Source of the DNA: Niebla homalea
Taxonomy: Eukaryota > Ascomycota > Lecanoromycetes > Lecanorales > Ramalinaceae
Direction of reading: 5' to 3'
Assembly (NCBI GenBank): GCA_019925105.1
Contig: JAHGAU010000006.1
Location: forward strand, 1,364,001 to 1,428,000
DNA length: 64,000 nt
Shown: positions 11,975 to 23,175 of the stretch, piece after piece
How the letters are laid out: the number at the start of each line of letters is the position of its first letter
Position numbering within the stretch: position 1 is the stretch's first letter
The notes under the pieces: generated by a model
What the model saw: the letters and a program-made list of their open reading frames with translations, nothing else
What the model was told of the DNA's origin: nothing
The model's database searches: none
Position numbers and translations under genes: made by a program

Positions 11975-13157
11975 TCTTGAAAATATATACATTTACATAT
12001 ATGTCAAAAGCTGCGAGCGGTCATGCGAGTCCTAAAGCTGAGGCGTGATGAAGGATGTCATGGGTTCAATATATACCCAATTCTTAGTCTTTGGCACTCG
12101 GGGACAGTCAATCAAGGAGAACACGTAGAGCCATGTACACTTTTCATTGGATGGGGCCAAAAACATAAAAGGAAAGCGATTGGCATGGTATAAAGAAACA
12201 GTATCACGGGGATGGGACTAATAGTTGACTTTGCATACAGCTGATCATTTGCCAAACCTTTCAGCCAACATACACGAGGCTATACGGGATATGGCAGAGG
12301 TCCGAGATGTGGGCAAGGGAAAGGAAGCTTACTTTTCGCGTAGGTGAATCGTGGGTGAAATGACTTATTTGACTGGTGCAAATTAAGAATAGAGGTATTC
12401 GGTAGTAGCCGAGAGATAGGCTGTGACAGTCACACCAACTGCCAGAACTGGGCGAATGACCTGTCGATCATTGCCTCAGAACGCCCGTGTCTTTCACGAT
12501 ATCGAAATATTGGAAATTGGAAATCGATACGCCTCACCTTGTACCTTCAATCCAGCAAATAGGGCCGTCCAAAGCCAAGTCAGTGGAGCGTACATATTAA
12601 GGTAGCATGCATGCATGCTCCGGCCGTTGTATCATTGTAGCACAAGCAGACACCTGTAACGGCGAAACATGGGCCTTGCAGGTTGCAGTGTTCCTGGCAC
12701 AATATTAATATTTTAATATTGACAGGAGGACAAGTGCCGATGACGAGAATGAGGAACGGGGCTGTAGCCTCATGGAGCGAAAGGTCAATTGATACGGTCA
12801 TTGTCAAATGCCAATGACGTTGGTAGATCGTACACCTGCCTCTGCAAGTCGGACGTCCTCAAAGTCGTCATTTCATTCATGAAGTGAGCGCATGGGCTTG
12901 CTCGAGAATGGCCATAGTTGAAGAAAGAGAAGGAGGAGATGAGGTTGGATGGCTGACTTGCGCGTTTCGGCCATCCCCCTTGGCCCCCACCTGGAGTCTT
13001 AGGCGTCCCGGTGACGACCCCTCCATGATACGATAAGGTTCCCCACGAGGCTGAACATGACCGAACATGACCTCCGTGAGCAAGCAAATCATTCTCGTGG
13101 CTCACGTGAAGCTTGTAGTCTACCCTTCGCCCTCGAAAACTTCAAATAGACCAAGAC
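11975..13157. other. Divergent intergenic region
   Basis: 1.2 kb between the Vps62-like gene (minus) and the annexin (plus); it should hold both promoters. It includes the AT palindrome-like run at 12701-12720 (AATATTAATATTTTAATATT). Short open frames here lack coding features. Confidence 0.4.
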
Positions 13158-15298
13158 ATGTCTCTCCGTGTCGACGGTCACTCTAGGGGTAGATCCCGCT
13201 CACCTGGCCGCAAGGACGAACGTTCCAGAAGCCGTGACGCTCGTGCGCCCAGTCCATCCGTCCAGGTCGTGATCAAGTCAGAAAAATCCCGCAAGGATGA
13301 TGATTCGGATGGGGGCAGGTTGAAGAAGAAACACAGCAAAAGCAAGAAGTACGAGAGCTCGTCTGACAGCGAATCCGATTCAAGATCGAAGCACAAGAAA
13401 TCTTCCAAGAAACGCTATGAGAGCAGTAGCAGCGACAGCGAGCCTGATCCGAGGCACAAGAAGCACTCCTCTCGGAAGCGATACAGTGACAGTGATTCCG
13501 ACCCAAGATCTAAGCGGAAAGCCAAGAAGTACTATGACCACGAGAGCGATTCCGCCTCAAGCTCTAGCTCAAGCTCAAGCTCAAGCGAGGACGACAGGCG
13601 AGCAAGGTATAAAAAGGAGAGCTCAAAGAAGGACTCCCACAAGTCGAGTAAATCCCACCATGACCACGCTAGGCACGATAAACACTCGGGCCACTCAAGA
13701 GAAAAGCAGTATACGAAAGATGCCAAAGGGGAAAGGCTCTTGATGATGCCCGGCAGCTTTGATCCGGCTCCACAGTACGAATGTCTCCTGAAGTCTCATA
13801 GCGTGTTCATGCTAATGGAGATAGATATGTCGTTGCTCAGCCAGAGAATCGAAGTGGAAGAGGACCACAGTACGCTCAAATGGAACCCTATCAATATGCC
13901 ACAAATGAGCGCAAAGTCGCCTACAGTGCACAACCGCAATACAGCGCGCAGCCTCAATATGTCGAAGCAAAGCCGAGCCATCGCCGGACCTCCTCGCCTC
14001 CATCTATGCACCGACTTTCGGTATCCGGGGGTCATCCTAGCTCCTTAGGGGCAGGCCTTGTCCCAGGAGGCTCTCGCCATGGTAGCATGTCTGGCGGTCT
14101 GCCACCAGGTAGTCCGTTGCTGGAAGCCTATCGTGGCACATACCAGTCCATCTCCCCCATGCCGTCTCCCCTCATGCTAGCATCCAAAGACGATTCAGAT
14201 CTATCTGACCTGTCCCCATTGGACGGCGACTCCGATCTAGATGAAGGCAGAGTCCACCATTCCAAGACCAAGAAGAAAGTCTCCTTCTATGACCCAGAGG
14301 CAGACGCTCTCGCTCTGGCGAGCGCCCTCAAGCACTCGACCATCAACCCCAAGCCTCTGATCAAGATCTTGCCCCACCTCTCAGATGACCACGTGCTGAT
14401 GCTCCGCACCGAGTACAAGAAACACATGAAAGCCCAGGGCAAAGGCGTCAACATTGCCAAGCACATCAAGATGAAGGTTCCCGGCAACCTGGGCAAGGCC
14501 GCCTACGCGGTAGCTCTAGGTCGGTGGGAGAGCGAGGCTCACTGGGCGAACTTTTGGTACCAATCGAACAGCTCGCGGAGGGAGCTCCTCATCGAGAGCT
14601 TGATGGGGAGGTCCAACAGCGACATTGTTAAGATTAAGGAAGCGTTCAGCGATCAACGCTATAACAACAGCTTGGAGAAGTGCATGGAAGCCGAGCTCAA
14701 GGGAGACAAGTTCAAGACGGCAGTAATGCTGGTGCTGGATGAGAAGCGGATGAGCGAGTCGGAAAAGCTGGACATGGGTCTCGTCAGGAAGGATGTGGAA
14801 CATCTCTATAGAGCCCTGACAACAAAGGAAGGCAGTGAGACGGCCATGATCAAGATTATTGTGGTCAGGAGCGATAAGCACCTCGCTGAGGTGATGCGTG
14901 TCTTCGAAGCTATGTACAAGAAGAATTTCGCAAGGGAGATGATTAAGCGGTCCCAGAATCTGGTGGTATGTATTATGTCTTTCCCCCCAAATCCTCATAC
15001 CCCCAAAAGCTGAGCCATGACGCAGGGCGAGACACTCGCTCACATCCTCAACGGCGTCCTGAACCGTCCTGTCCGCGACGCTCTACTTCTCCATCAAGCT
15101 CTAGCAGAGACTTCGAGGGATCGCACCGAGTTGCTGGTGAGCAGACTCGTCCGCTTCCATTGGGAGCCAAAACACTTGGAGAGGGTCAAGGCAGCATACA
15201 GACAAAAGTACGCCAACAGATTGGAAGAGGACATCTCGGACGGGACGAAAGGAGATTTTGGAGAGTTTGTGAAGCAGCTCTGCCGGGTGGCTTCTTAG
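13158..15298 (+). CDS. Annexin with RS/SD-rich N-terminal region (676 aa, 3 exons)
   Basis: Fungal annexin of the long N-terminal type (like the aspergillus ANXC4 group). Exons: 13158-13774, 13825-14965, 15026-15298; introns of 50 and 60 bp. The first 200 residues are an Arg/Ser/Lys/Asp-rich low-complexity region with RSRSPGRKD, KKHSSRKRYSDSDSD and a run of ten Ser. A Tyr/Gln/Pro-rich linker follows (PQYVVAQPENR, YSAQPQYSAQPQY). The annexin core occupies about residues 340-676, for example ALKHSTINPKPLIKILPHLSDDHVLMLRTEYKKH and VSRLVRFHWEPKHLERVKAAYRQKY. The usual type-II calcium loop (GxGT) is not intact (QGKGVNI), so calcium-dependent membrane binding may be weak; that is inference. The start is the first Met of the open frame. 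Confidence 0.9.
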
Positions 15299-15617
15299 GA
15301 TGGGACCGGAATTGTCCACGATCAGATATGTTGGAGGTTCTTACCAATGAACAAATAAGAAGCTCACGAACCTGAACGTCTCAACATCTTGAAGTACGGG
15401 ATGAAGTCGTCTTGTATGTGGTCACGAGCTCCTGAGTTGGTAACAGAAAGAGCAATTGACGACCGTCACTCATAAGACCTCTAGGAGACATCTCATTCAT
15501 ATTGATTTCTTGTTTCTATATACAAACCTCTAAACCATCTATCACTATATTCACCGCTAAACCCCACCCCCCCCTCTCCTTCTCCCTTTCCCCGGCCCCC
15601 TCTCCCTTTCCCCGCCC

Positions 15618-15848
15618 TCATCTATCTAGTTGTGGATGTCCCGGGTAGATGTGGATGTCCCGGGTGATGGCGTCGTCGGGGCCGGAGATGCCGCCCATGG
15701 CGAAAGAGTCGAGCCAGCGCGAGGCCATGCCGGGAATTCGTCGTTGGAGAGGCAAGGGATGCAGGAGGAGGGGGATGGTGGGGGATTGAGAGAGGGTGGA
15801 GGGGAGGAAGGTGGAGAGAAGGGTGAGGAGGGGCGTCAAGGAGCGCAT
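15618..15848 (-). CDS. Possible small secreted protein (76 aa)
   Basis: Weak candidate. Starting at the internal Met (15848) the frame reads MRSLTPLLTLLSTFLPSTLSQS, a plausible signal peptide with an n-region Arg, a Leu-rich core and a small-residue cleavage site. The remaining 54 residues are unremarkable, without the cysteines usual in effectors. The strand composition (C-rich on the coding strand) can by itself give Leu/Pro/Ser-rich frames, so this may be chance. No homology is recognised. Confidence 0.2.
   Translation of the reverse strand: MRSLTPLLTLLSTFLPSTLSQSPTIPLLLHPLPLQRRIPGMASRWLDSFAMGGISGPDDAITRDIHIYPGHPQLDR
15632..15664. repeat. Short tandem duplication
   Basis: Two adjacent copies of TGTGGATGTCCCGGGT, separated by AGA. 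It lies at the end of the possible small secreted frame on the other strand. Confidence 0.7.
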
Positions 15849-17090
15849 GCTTGTCTGGATTTTGGAGTAGGGCACTGGTTCTGGTGGATACATGAACCGT
15901 GCTTCGATGTTTCACGGTAGGTGTGTCAAATGGCATGGGAGAAAGAAGTGCAGCTTTTATAAGAATATCACGAGCAGAACTCGAAAAGCAGTTGGCAGGA
16001 TGCCAAGCATGCCATCCTCTTTAAAGCTGAGAGCAGCCTCGCAATCTGCCTTTTGCGGTAGGGAACGAATAAACATGGTAACACGGCGAAGGCTTCTGAT
16101 TTGGCAAACCAAGCAATCAGGGATGATAGTAATCGTGATGAGTTGGCGGACAGCCGGCGTCAACCAAGCTTGCTTGACGGACTGCTAGCCACGAGGAGAT
16201 TGCCACATATAGATAGGTATTGAGCTTTAGACAGGAGGGGACATGGAGAAGTAATTTTCCCTCAATCCTGATTGCTGCCCCGGACACTGTGGAGCGGGAT
16301 GACTTTTCTCTGTTGATGGGATGGCGGCATTGAGCCTCGAACCTCAGCAATGGACCTTGACTATGCTGACACGGCACCATTGCTGTCTGCAAATTCTGAA
16401 TAGGGTACTTCCTGGCCTTTTGCGCTGGCTGGCAGGTGGGTATCATATACCAGGGTCCGTGACAGATTGTTGTCAAGAGTCTGTGCGGTACTACTTTCAG
16501 AGAATTGGAGATGCAAGAACAGGCTAGCAAGCTGTAAAATCAGTGGACTCTGAGAGGCGAGAGGCTGAAGAAAAAAGGTTGACAGGGCGTTCGGGTAAGA
16601 CAGTTGGTCTTTTCGAGTTTTCGACCAATTGCGCAAGCAGCGCAACAGCTCAAGTTCGAAAATTAGGAACAGCTCGATCAGAGATTTGCAGTCCAGAGCT
16701 TTTGCCGGAGAGTCCATTTCGGTAAGGATTATGGTAGTCGTGGCTTTCACTTTTCCTCGCGATGAAAGTGTTCGAAAGGAGGTGCTGCTAGGATTCTCTC
16801 CCACACCAATCGATTCACGTGTCGTGGAAGTAGGAAACTCCTTGAAGGCTATCCATACGGTACGTACGGACGTCCTCAGTTTTGATCATCACTCACTCCA
16901 TCCAGACTTGGCGCCCTTGGTTAAGTTGATGCACTAAGATCAGCAGTCCAGTAGAGCAGCATTCAGCATGTCCCCTTATGGCGTCGCTCGAAGCGTGTAG
17001 ACCTCGCCAATGAACAACACTCTTGAGGTCGTAGACGTTGAATCATGCTTCCCACTTGATACAGCGATCGCCATGAGCTCTTCATGTCAC

Positions 17091-18639
17091 TCAATCCCAT
17101 CCACCACCTCTAATGACAGGTCGGGCTGGGTCCCAGGGTCCAATGACAACATTCTTGTACCGCTGGAGTCCGATCAGCCACCAGCTGCAGCCACCCATGC
17201 CCACTGCACTCCCCATCGCCCAGATCACTGCTCCGGCAATGGCTCGCTTCCAACCGCCACCCCAGAAAGGCTTCTCACTAATGGTGAGGCCAAGCCCTGC
17301 ACCGGCTCCAATCATCAGAGCGAGTGTTAGCAATATGTGGCCTCGCCATGAGACATGCCGAAGATGTCTTCGGAAGACTGGGAAGAGGCCAAAGACCTCG
17401 ATGCTGAACAGTGTTAGACTGAACACATGAGTAGTGCTGGGTAGTCTTGAAGCTAGCACGGTACTGGCCATTAAGGCAGCATTGGTTGAGAGTGAAGCTG
17501 GGAACCTGACTCCTCCTACACCGCCACTGTAATCGAAGAAAAATATGTTGATGCACATGAGCCAGCAAGACATTGCCCATATCGAATCAGATGTTGTGGA
17601 CTCTGTTAAGGACTTAAGGATTGGGGAAAGCCCATGTAGAGCAATGTAGATGAGTATGGCAGACTTGACAGTCGAAAGCCTTTGATGCGTCCGGGGGCTG
17701 TTGTAAAGCGTCGTCGCAGGATGGGCGGCATTGAGTAACGAGTGTGAGGGTTTGTGTGACAATGTTGGCGACGAAATCGAGGGGCCTGACGATATCGATG
17801 TCTGCGAGCGTGAATGGCGGTGACCTCTTCGAGATGAGGTATTTGCAGTCGACAAGGACAGACCAAGGCCAAAGGGGCGCGAGTCACTGCTCTGGCTAGA
17901 GGGAGTGAGGAAATTGGCGCTGGTGGAGGAGCTGATGGCAGAGCCATTGATGAATTCGCCTTGATCCCTGTTGAGCACGTTGGTTGACTCTGGGCCCTGC
18001 CGTAACACGCCCGCTTGACCCACCCAGAAGTCCCAGAGTAGCCAGCCGAGAACAGTACTGGCGCTGCCCCAGCTAACGACCGACACTGGCGAGACACGCT
18101 GCCGGGAAATGCCTAAGAAAGAGCAGATAAATATGGCGACCGACGATATGTGTTGGACGATGACGGTAGAGTCAGCAACAAGTGGCCAAAAGTCGTAGGG
18201 GCGGAGACCGCGGTTGCGTTGAAGGCGGGACAGGAAAGAGGCGTCGGTATAATTGTCTGGATCTTTGGACGTGGTCAGCTATGGTAAGCGCTCACGGCAA
18301 AACAAGTCGTATACAGTCTTTCTGCTTCACCCATAACAACTTTTGCCATGCCTTCTTGCCTCTTCGACTTCGGCTGCGATGCCTGTCTCTGCCTCGTCTT
18401 CTCCTTGAGGATGCGCTACCCCGGAGGCTGGGTATGCTGGTGGTGACGGCATCTCCATCAAGCTCCGAGTATGTTTCACTCGGTTGAGGCCGAGTCCTTG
18501 GGGGTGAATGAGCATAGAATGCATCCTCGGGTGCGAGACGACTAGGATCTGTAAAGGGCCGGCTTGGGATTGGGGGCTTTTGATTGAAGGTGTAGTTATG
18601 TATGATTGGTGCATTTGGAACTGCTCGCGTTGGTGTCAT
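17091..18639 (-). CDS. GPI2: GPI-GlcNAc transferase subunit Gpi2/PIG-C (498 aa)
   Basis: Subunit of the ER membrane complex that adds GlcNAc to phosphatidylinositol, the first step of GPI-anchor synthesis. Exons 18639-18315 and 18262-17091 (52-bp intron). The splice joins WQKLLWVKQKDYPDNYTDASFL, a clear PIG-C signature. Later signatures are FWPLVADSTVIVQHIS and ILIYIALHGLSPILKSLTESTTSDSIWA...INIFFFDY, and several hydrophobic segments follow. A long Ser-rich insertion (SSSTSANFLTPSSQ to about RGHRHSRSQTSISSGPS) sits between the first and second membrane parts, as in other filamentous fungi. The N-terminus is uncertain: I used the first in-frame ATG (MTPTRAVPN), but the frame stays open for another 29 codons (LSFFGEDDPDTGRLHLVHYDYGEP), so an upstream exon may exist. 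Confidence 0.88.
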
Positions 18640-19149
18640 TGAGGTAAATTTGGAAGGCTCTCCATAGTCATAATGTACGAGATGAAGGCGTCCAGTGTCG
18701 GGATCGTCCTCACCAAAGAAGCTCAATCCGAAATTCTGGATTGATGTGACCTGCGGACGTACGGTCGCATCTCTATTTGCCTACCGTAAAGGCTATGCGG
18801 GCCGAATCACGCCGCCGCCAACCATCATGGGAATATTAGTAATAGGGCAAGAGGGGATACGTCGATACCGGTTCATGATCTATCCACCTCCAGACATCAT
18901 TTACTAGATCAATTGAACGTTCTAAAGTCAGGACCAGGGAGAGAGACCAATAGTTGGCAAAAATTCTTTTCACACCAAGTATCATCATTGTCATACTCCC
19001 AACTTTTACTCTGCATGTTCGCTACGGCTATTATTCCGAGTAGACAATTTCCATGAAACCGGCCAAGCTTGATCAAGTTTTCCCAATTGTTGTCCCAACC
19101 TTTGACCTGACTTTCAAGCTTCATTGTGTAATGCATAGCCAATCCAATT
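18640..19149. other. Intergenic region with possible extra GPI2 exon
   Basis: The left part (to about 18735) is open in the GPI2 frame and follows an acceptor-like CAATCCAG, so it may belong to GPI2. The rest separates GPI2 from the 3' end of the MFS transporter. I could not identify a matching upstream coding exon. Confidence 0.35.
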
Positions 19150-21078
19150 TCAATCATACCCTCCAGCTGCGAACTTACTCCTCTCCCTCAACCTCTGGCC
19201 AAAAACCCACAGGAGAAGCGGGGCAGGTATACCCAGTGCAATGGCGATGAACCCAAGAACACTGTTGCCCCATCCGTAATTCAGCTTTGCGTACATATAT
19301 GGCGCGAACAGAGGGAAGCCAAAACCAGCCATACTGCGCAATACAGTAGACGCAGCAACTGCAGATGCTGCAAAGCGTACGTATGCGTCCACCAGATAGG
19401 TCTGAATGCATTGGAATCCAATGATCATTCCCATGGCGAATACAGCAGCACCGATGTTGGGCACAATCCAGTGCACTTTATACTGCGCTGTCCAACCGTA
19501 GACAAATAGGCCGATCGGCACCAGGATACTGCCCACATTCATGATGGGAACACGAAACTCGGGCTTACCCTCCCCATTGTTTCTTGCACGGAACCAGCGA
19601 TAGATACGATCATTCAATGGCGCACACACTTGTGAGCCCAAGAAGAAACCAACGCCCAAGGATATGTAGTTGAGGCCGGCAATACCGACATTTTCACGGT
19701 AGTTTTCCGTCCAAAGCGGTGGAAAGGTGGAAAGCAGCAGATACATGAGTCCGTACAGATATGCCATGTAGACTGCCTATTGAATGAGAGGGTCAGCCTC
19801 TGTGATTCAAGCTAAGATGGCATGATCATAATTACCAATACCTGGACAATCGGCTGAGTGCCGAGTAAGACAAACGGGCGTATCAGGCTTTGTTTCATCG
19901 TGTTGGCCACGCTTCGCTCAGGATGATCGAACTGGGTTCTCAACTCAGAGTTTCCAGTTTCCTTGCGGAGCCTCTGGGCCTTGCGTCGAAGCAATGTGGG
20001 AGGATATGTCTCACGCAACAAGAATAGGCCTGTGACCTGGATCACGGCGTCGGCAATCGAGGTTGCATAGAACGTCCATCGCCAAGTCGTCTTCTCTGTG
20101 ATGAAACCACCAGCGATCGGGCCAACAGCAGGTCCCAGGAGAGGAGCCAAGCTGTAGACTGCAACTGCACGACCACGCTCGTCTGCGCGCCAGCAGTCGC
20201 CCATGGCGCCACCACCAATCTACAATACTTGGTGAGGATATCTCCATGTCAGAATCAAGGAGGAAGTCATACCGACAAAGGGGCACTACCCCCCAACCCA
20301 GCAAGGAAGCGAAACACAATCATTTCTGCTTTGTTCTGAGCGAATCCGGCGGCAAGATCAAACACCAGATAGAACAGATTGGCCAGCTGAAGGACAGGGA
20401 CACGCCCGTAGATTTCACTCAACGGTCCTAGGAAGAGAGGCCCGACGGCGTAGCCAAGGATGAAGATGGAAAGGACGATTTGCGATTCGACCTGATTGGT
20501 AATGTTCAAGTCGGATGAGATTTTGACCAGAGCGGGTGCTACCATGGATGAAGAGACTGGTGAAATGAAGGTGAAGGATGAGATTACGAGCGTTGCAGCC
20601 CATTTCGATCGTAACTTCCAATTCTTAGGGTTCTGTGGATCGTCTGGACCATCCCAGGTGACCTGAGAACGTTTCAGCAGGCATTTCGCTCCATGGTCTA
20701 TTGAGCGTTTACGATATTCGGATCCTTCCTAGACCTCGTGGTGGACTTCCTGCCAATGGGCGGAGCCTCCACGTCCTTCTCATCTGCAATACCATCTCTT
20801 ACTTCGTTCAGGCCATCGCCTTCCAAGCGTTCGAGGCTCTTCTCATCCTCCTCCTCCTCATAATCCGACTCATCCGTGCCATGATCATCATGGTATCCGC
20901 CATGATACACTGAGTGGTCATCCAGATGTTGTCCAGAGTAGAGGCGATTTATTGGACTTCGGGTGCGAGCTTTCTTCGACGGTGAGCTTCGAGCAGATTT
21001 GGTACTCCGTCTGCGAGGTACCTCTGGGCCAACAGAGCCAACAGAAGCTTGAGGATCGCAGTCAGGAGGGCCAGACAT
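19150..21078 (-). CDS. MFS drug:H+ antiporter, DHA1 type (586 aa, 4 exons)
   Basis: Major facilitator superfamily exporter with 12 predicted helices, likely in the plasma membrane and extruding drugs or polyamine-like compounds with protons. Exons: 21078-20713, 20662-20273, 20219-19842, 19776-19150; introns of 50, 53 and 65 bp. Motifs: the pre-helix signature VTWDGPDDPQNPKNW, LGPLSEIYGR (MFS motif A), GGGAMGDCWRADERGRAVAVYSLAPLLGPAVGPIAGGF (DHA1 motif C region). The first 110 residues are cytosolic, with Ser/Arg-rich and then strongly acidic stretches (DESDYEEEEDEKSLERLEGD). The substrate is not readable from sequence. Confidence 0.93.
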
Positions 21079-21664
21079 GGCCGGGACTTGCTTTGGCTGC
21101 TTCTAAGAGTCTCAATGGTGGATCTGATTGTAAAGTACAGGGGTGGCTTCTGCCAGACTGGGTGCTGTTGCCTTTATACAGCCGGTAACGCAGAGCAGCT
21201 TGCGAGGCACTTGTCCCCACGTGGCAGTGCATTTTGACACTGAATCGAAGGAACGGCGATTTTATATTTGGTTCAAGGGTCGGAACAGACGGCATATCAA
21301 AGAAACAAACCTGCATGTATGGAATACTGCTGATTGTGTCGGTATTAGGGGGAAAAGTCTTAGCGACGGGCTGATGAAGCCTTATCTTGCATAAGGCGGT
21401 CTGGTGCAGTGGTGCCTTAATTGTGAATAACGTTCTGAATGCAGGTGCGTCGGAACTATTAGCAAGCAAAGCAATCGCGTTGTGACTCAGCTAATTTCTC
21501 ATCCGTCATGCAAACAGTAAGATGTCGATGAGTTGCAGAGGTGTGCGACACATAATCTTAGAACTATGGATTCGTCAGTCTCCAATGCCCGAGCCACATT
21601 CTGTCGGGTGACTTCTCCGTAAGATAGCTGTTGGAACCATTGCGCTCCTTACAGCCGTGCAACT
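21079..21664. other. Divergent promoter region
   Basis: 586 bp between the MFS transporter (minus) and pantothenate kinase (plus), so it carries both promoters. No strong motif was recognised. Confidence 0.4.
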
Positions 21665-22972
21665 ATGGAGAGAAGGACTTCCTACTTGGAGGAGGCTATA
21701 CTTTCACCCGGTAATGTCAAGATCAATGTCCAGGGCGCTTTCATTGCAGAAGAGGAGAAGCATTGGATCGATGGAATGCAACGTGATACCAGGGATATCA
21801 GATTGCCCAACCACAGAACCGTAGTCAGCCATGTTGCGCTTGATGTATAGCCTCCAAAATCTTTTGCAAACCCAGCCATGGACGCTGATAAGCTTCAGAT
21901 TGGTGGTTCTCTCGCCAAGCTCGTCTACTTCTCACGCGAACCCGACTCGAAAGAGCTTGGCGGGCGTCTCAACTTCCTCAAATTCGAGACAGATCGGATA
22001 GGGCAAGCTTTCGCATTCATCCAAACTCTCAAAACCGAGCAGCCTCATGTGGATGGCTCCAAATCAGGAGACTTGGTAGTCATAGCCACCGGAGGTGGAG
22101 CATACAAATATTACGACGAGATGAAGAAGGTCTTGGGAGTCGAGGTGCTACGAGAGGACGAGATGGAGTGCTTGATCATGGGTCTAGACTTTTTCATCAC
22201 TGAGATACCGCAAGAAGTCTTTACGTACAGCGAAGACGATCCCATGCCTTTCCAGGAACCCAGCTCGGATATCTACCCCTATCTTTTGGTCAACATTGGA
22301 TCCGGCGTATCTATGGTGAAGGTCTCAGGTCCACGACAATATGAGCGCATCGGCGGTACTTCGCTCGGCGGTGGTACCCTCTGGGGACTCCTCTCCCTCA
22401 TGACTGGCGCAAGGACATTTGACGACATGTTGGCCATGGCCGATAAGGGTGACAACAAGAACGTCGACATGCTCGTCGGAGACATTTATGGAACAGACTA
22501 CAGCAAAATTGGTCTCAGTACTTCAGTCATCGCTAGCAGTTTCGGCAAAGTCTTCAGGATGAAAAGGCAAGGCGAAAGCGCCGCGGAAGATGGCGATGGA
22601 ATGTCGAACGGTGACGACTACGACGCAGAGGGTACAATGACCCCGGAAAGACATTTTGCTCCCGAAGATGTCAGTTTGAGCATATTGATGGCTGTGAGTA
22701 ACAACATTGGCCAGCTTGCATACTTGTTCTGCGAAAAGCATCAACTTGAGAAGATCTACTTCGGTGGATCGTTCATTCGGGGACACCGCCAGACGATGAA
22801 CGCATTGACCTTTGCCATCAAGTTTTGGTCGCAAGGGACGAAGCAGGCATATTTCCTTAGGCACGAAGGCTATCTCGGATCAGTGGGCGCCTTTCTCAGA
22901 CGGCAACCAAAGGACTGGGGTAGGAGGAATAGCATCGAGCAAGGCCGTGCTCCGGAACGTCTTGCTCCGTGA
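21665..22972 (+). CDS. CAB1: Pantothenate kinase, eukaryotic type (417 aa)
   Basis: Phosphorylates pantothenate (vitamin B5) with ATP, the committed step of coenzyme A synthesis. Exons 21665-21844 and 21899-22972 with a 54-bp intron; splicing restores RTVVSHVALDIGGSLAKLVYFSRE, the phosphate-1 (DxGG) loop of the ASKHA fold. Other hallmarks are VIATGGGAYKYYDEM, LLVNIGSGVSMVKV, GGTSLGGGTLWGL and YFGGSFIRGH. The N-terminal lead GNVKINVQGAF is typical of fungal enzymes. The Met at 21878, downstream of the donor, is within the intron and is not the start. An acidic insertion (ESAAEDGDGMSNGDDYDAEG) lies in the second half. Length matches the fungal family. Confidence 0.94.
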
Positions 22973-23175
22973 GAGGGACTCTCATGATTGTCGTTATACT
23001 TAGACAAGGCTTGTACCACTAGCCAATATGGAACTATCACAAAGTCCCATGCTGTGTGCCCATCCAGCACTTTGAGCATCACACCCAGTCTTGCATCACG
23101 CATACGCCTCTGCTTGAACCTTCATCGAGTATCAGGGCTTTGCGATTGTGACAACCGCGGGATTCAATTCATGCT
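22973..23175. other. 3' flank of pantothenate kinase
   Basis: Short non-coding stretch before the frame-jumping locus on the other strand. Nothing is recognised. Confidence 0.3.

Larger units (their letters stand above)
15299..17090. other. Gene-poor region between annexin and GPI2
   Basis: Nearly 1.8 kb with no well-supported gene. It contains C-rich runs near 15560-15615, a short tandem repeat (15632-15664) and one small minus-strand frame with a signal-peptide-like start (listed separately). The minus-strand frames between 16117 and 16804 lack ATG starts and family motifs. Confidence 0.4.

Noticed and set aside
12580..12807. Minus-strand 75-codon frame with several cysteines
   Set aside because: Cysteine spacing is irregular, the hydrophobic part is internal, and there is no signal peptide; it lies in an AT-rich intergenic region.
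16117..16804. Minus-strand frames of 137 and 147 codons
   Set aside because: No family resemblance, no ATG start for the longer one, and no introns that would extend them; probably chance frames.
21878..21898. Met codon as the start of pantothenate kinase
   Set aside because: It lies inside the 54-bp intron. The upstream exon codes the conserved GNVKINVQGAF text and the splice restores the DIGGSLAKL loop.
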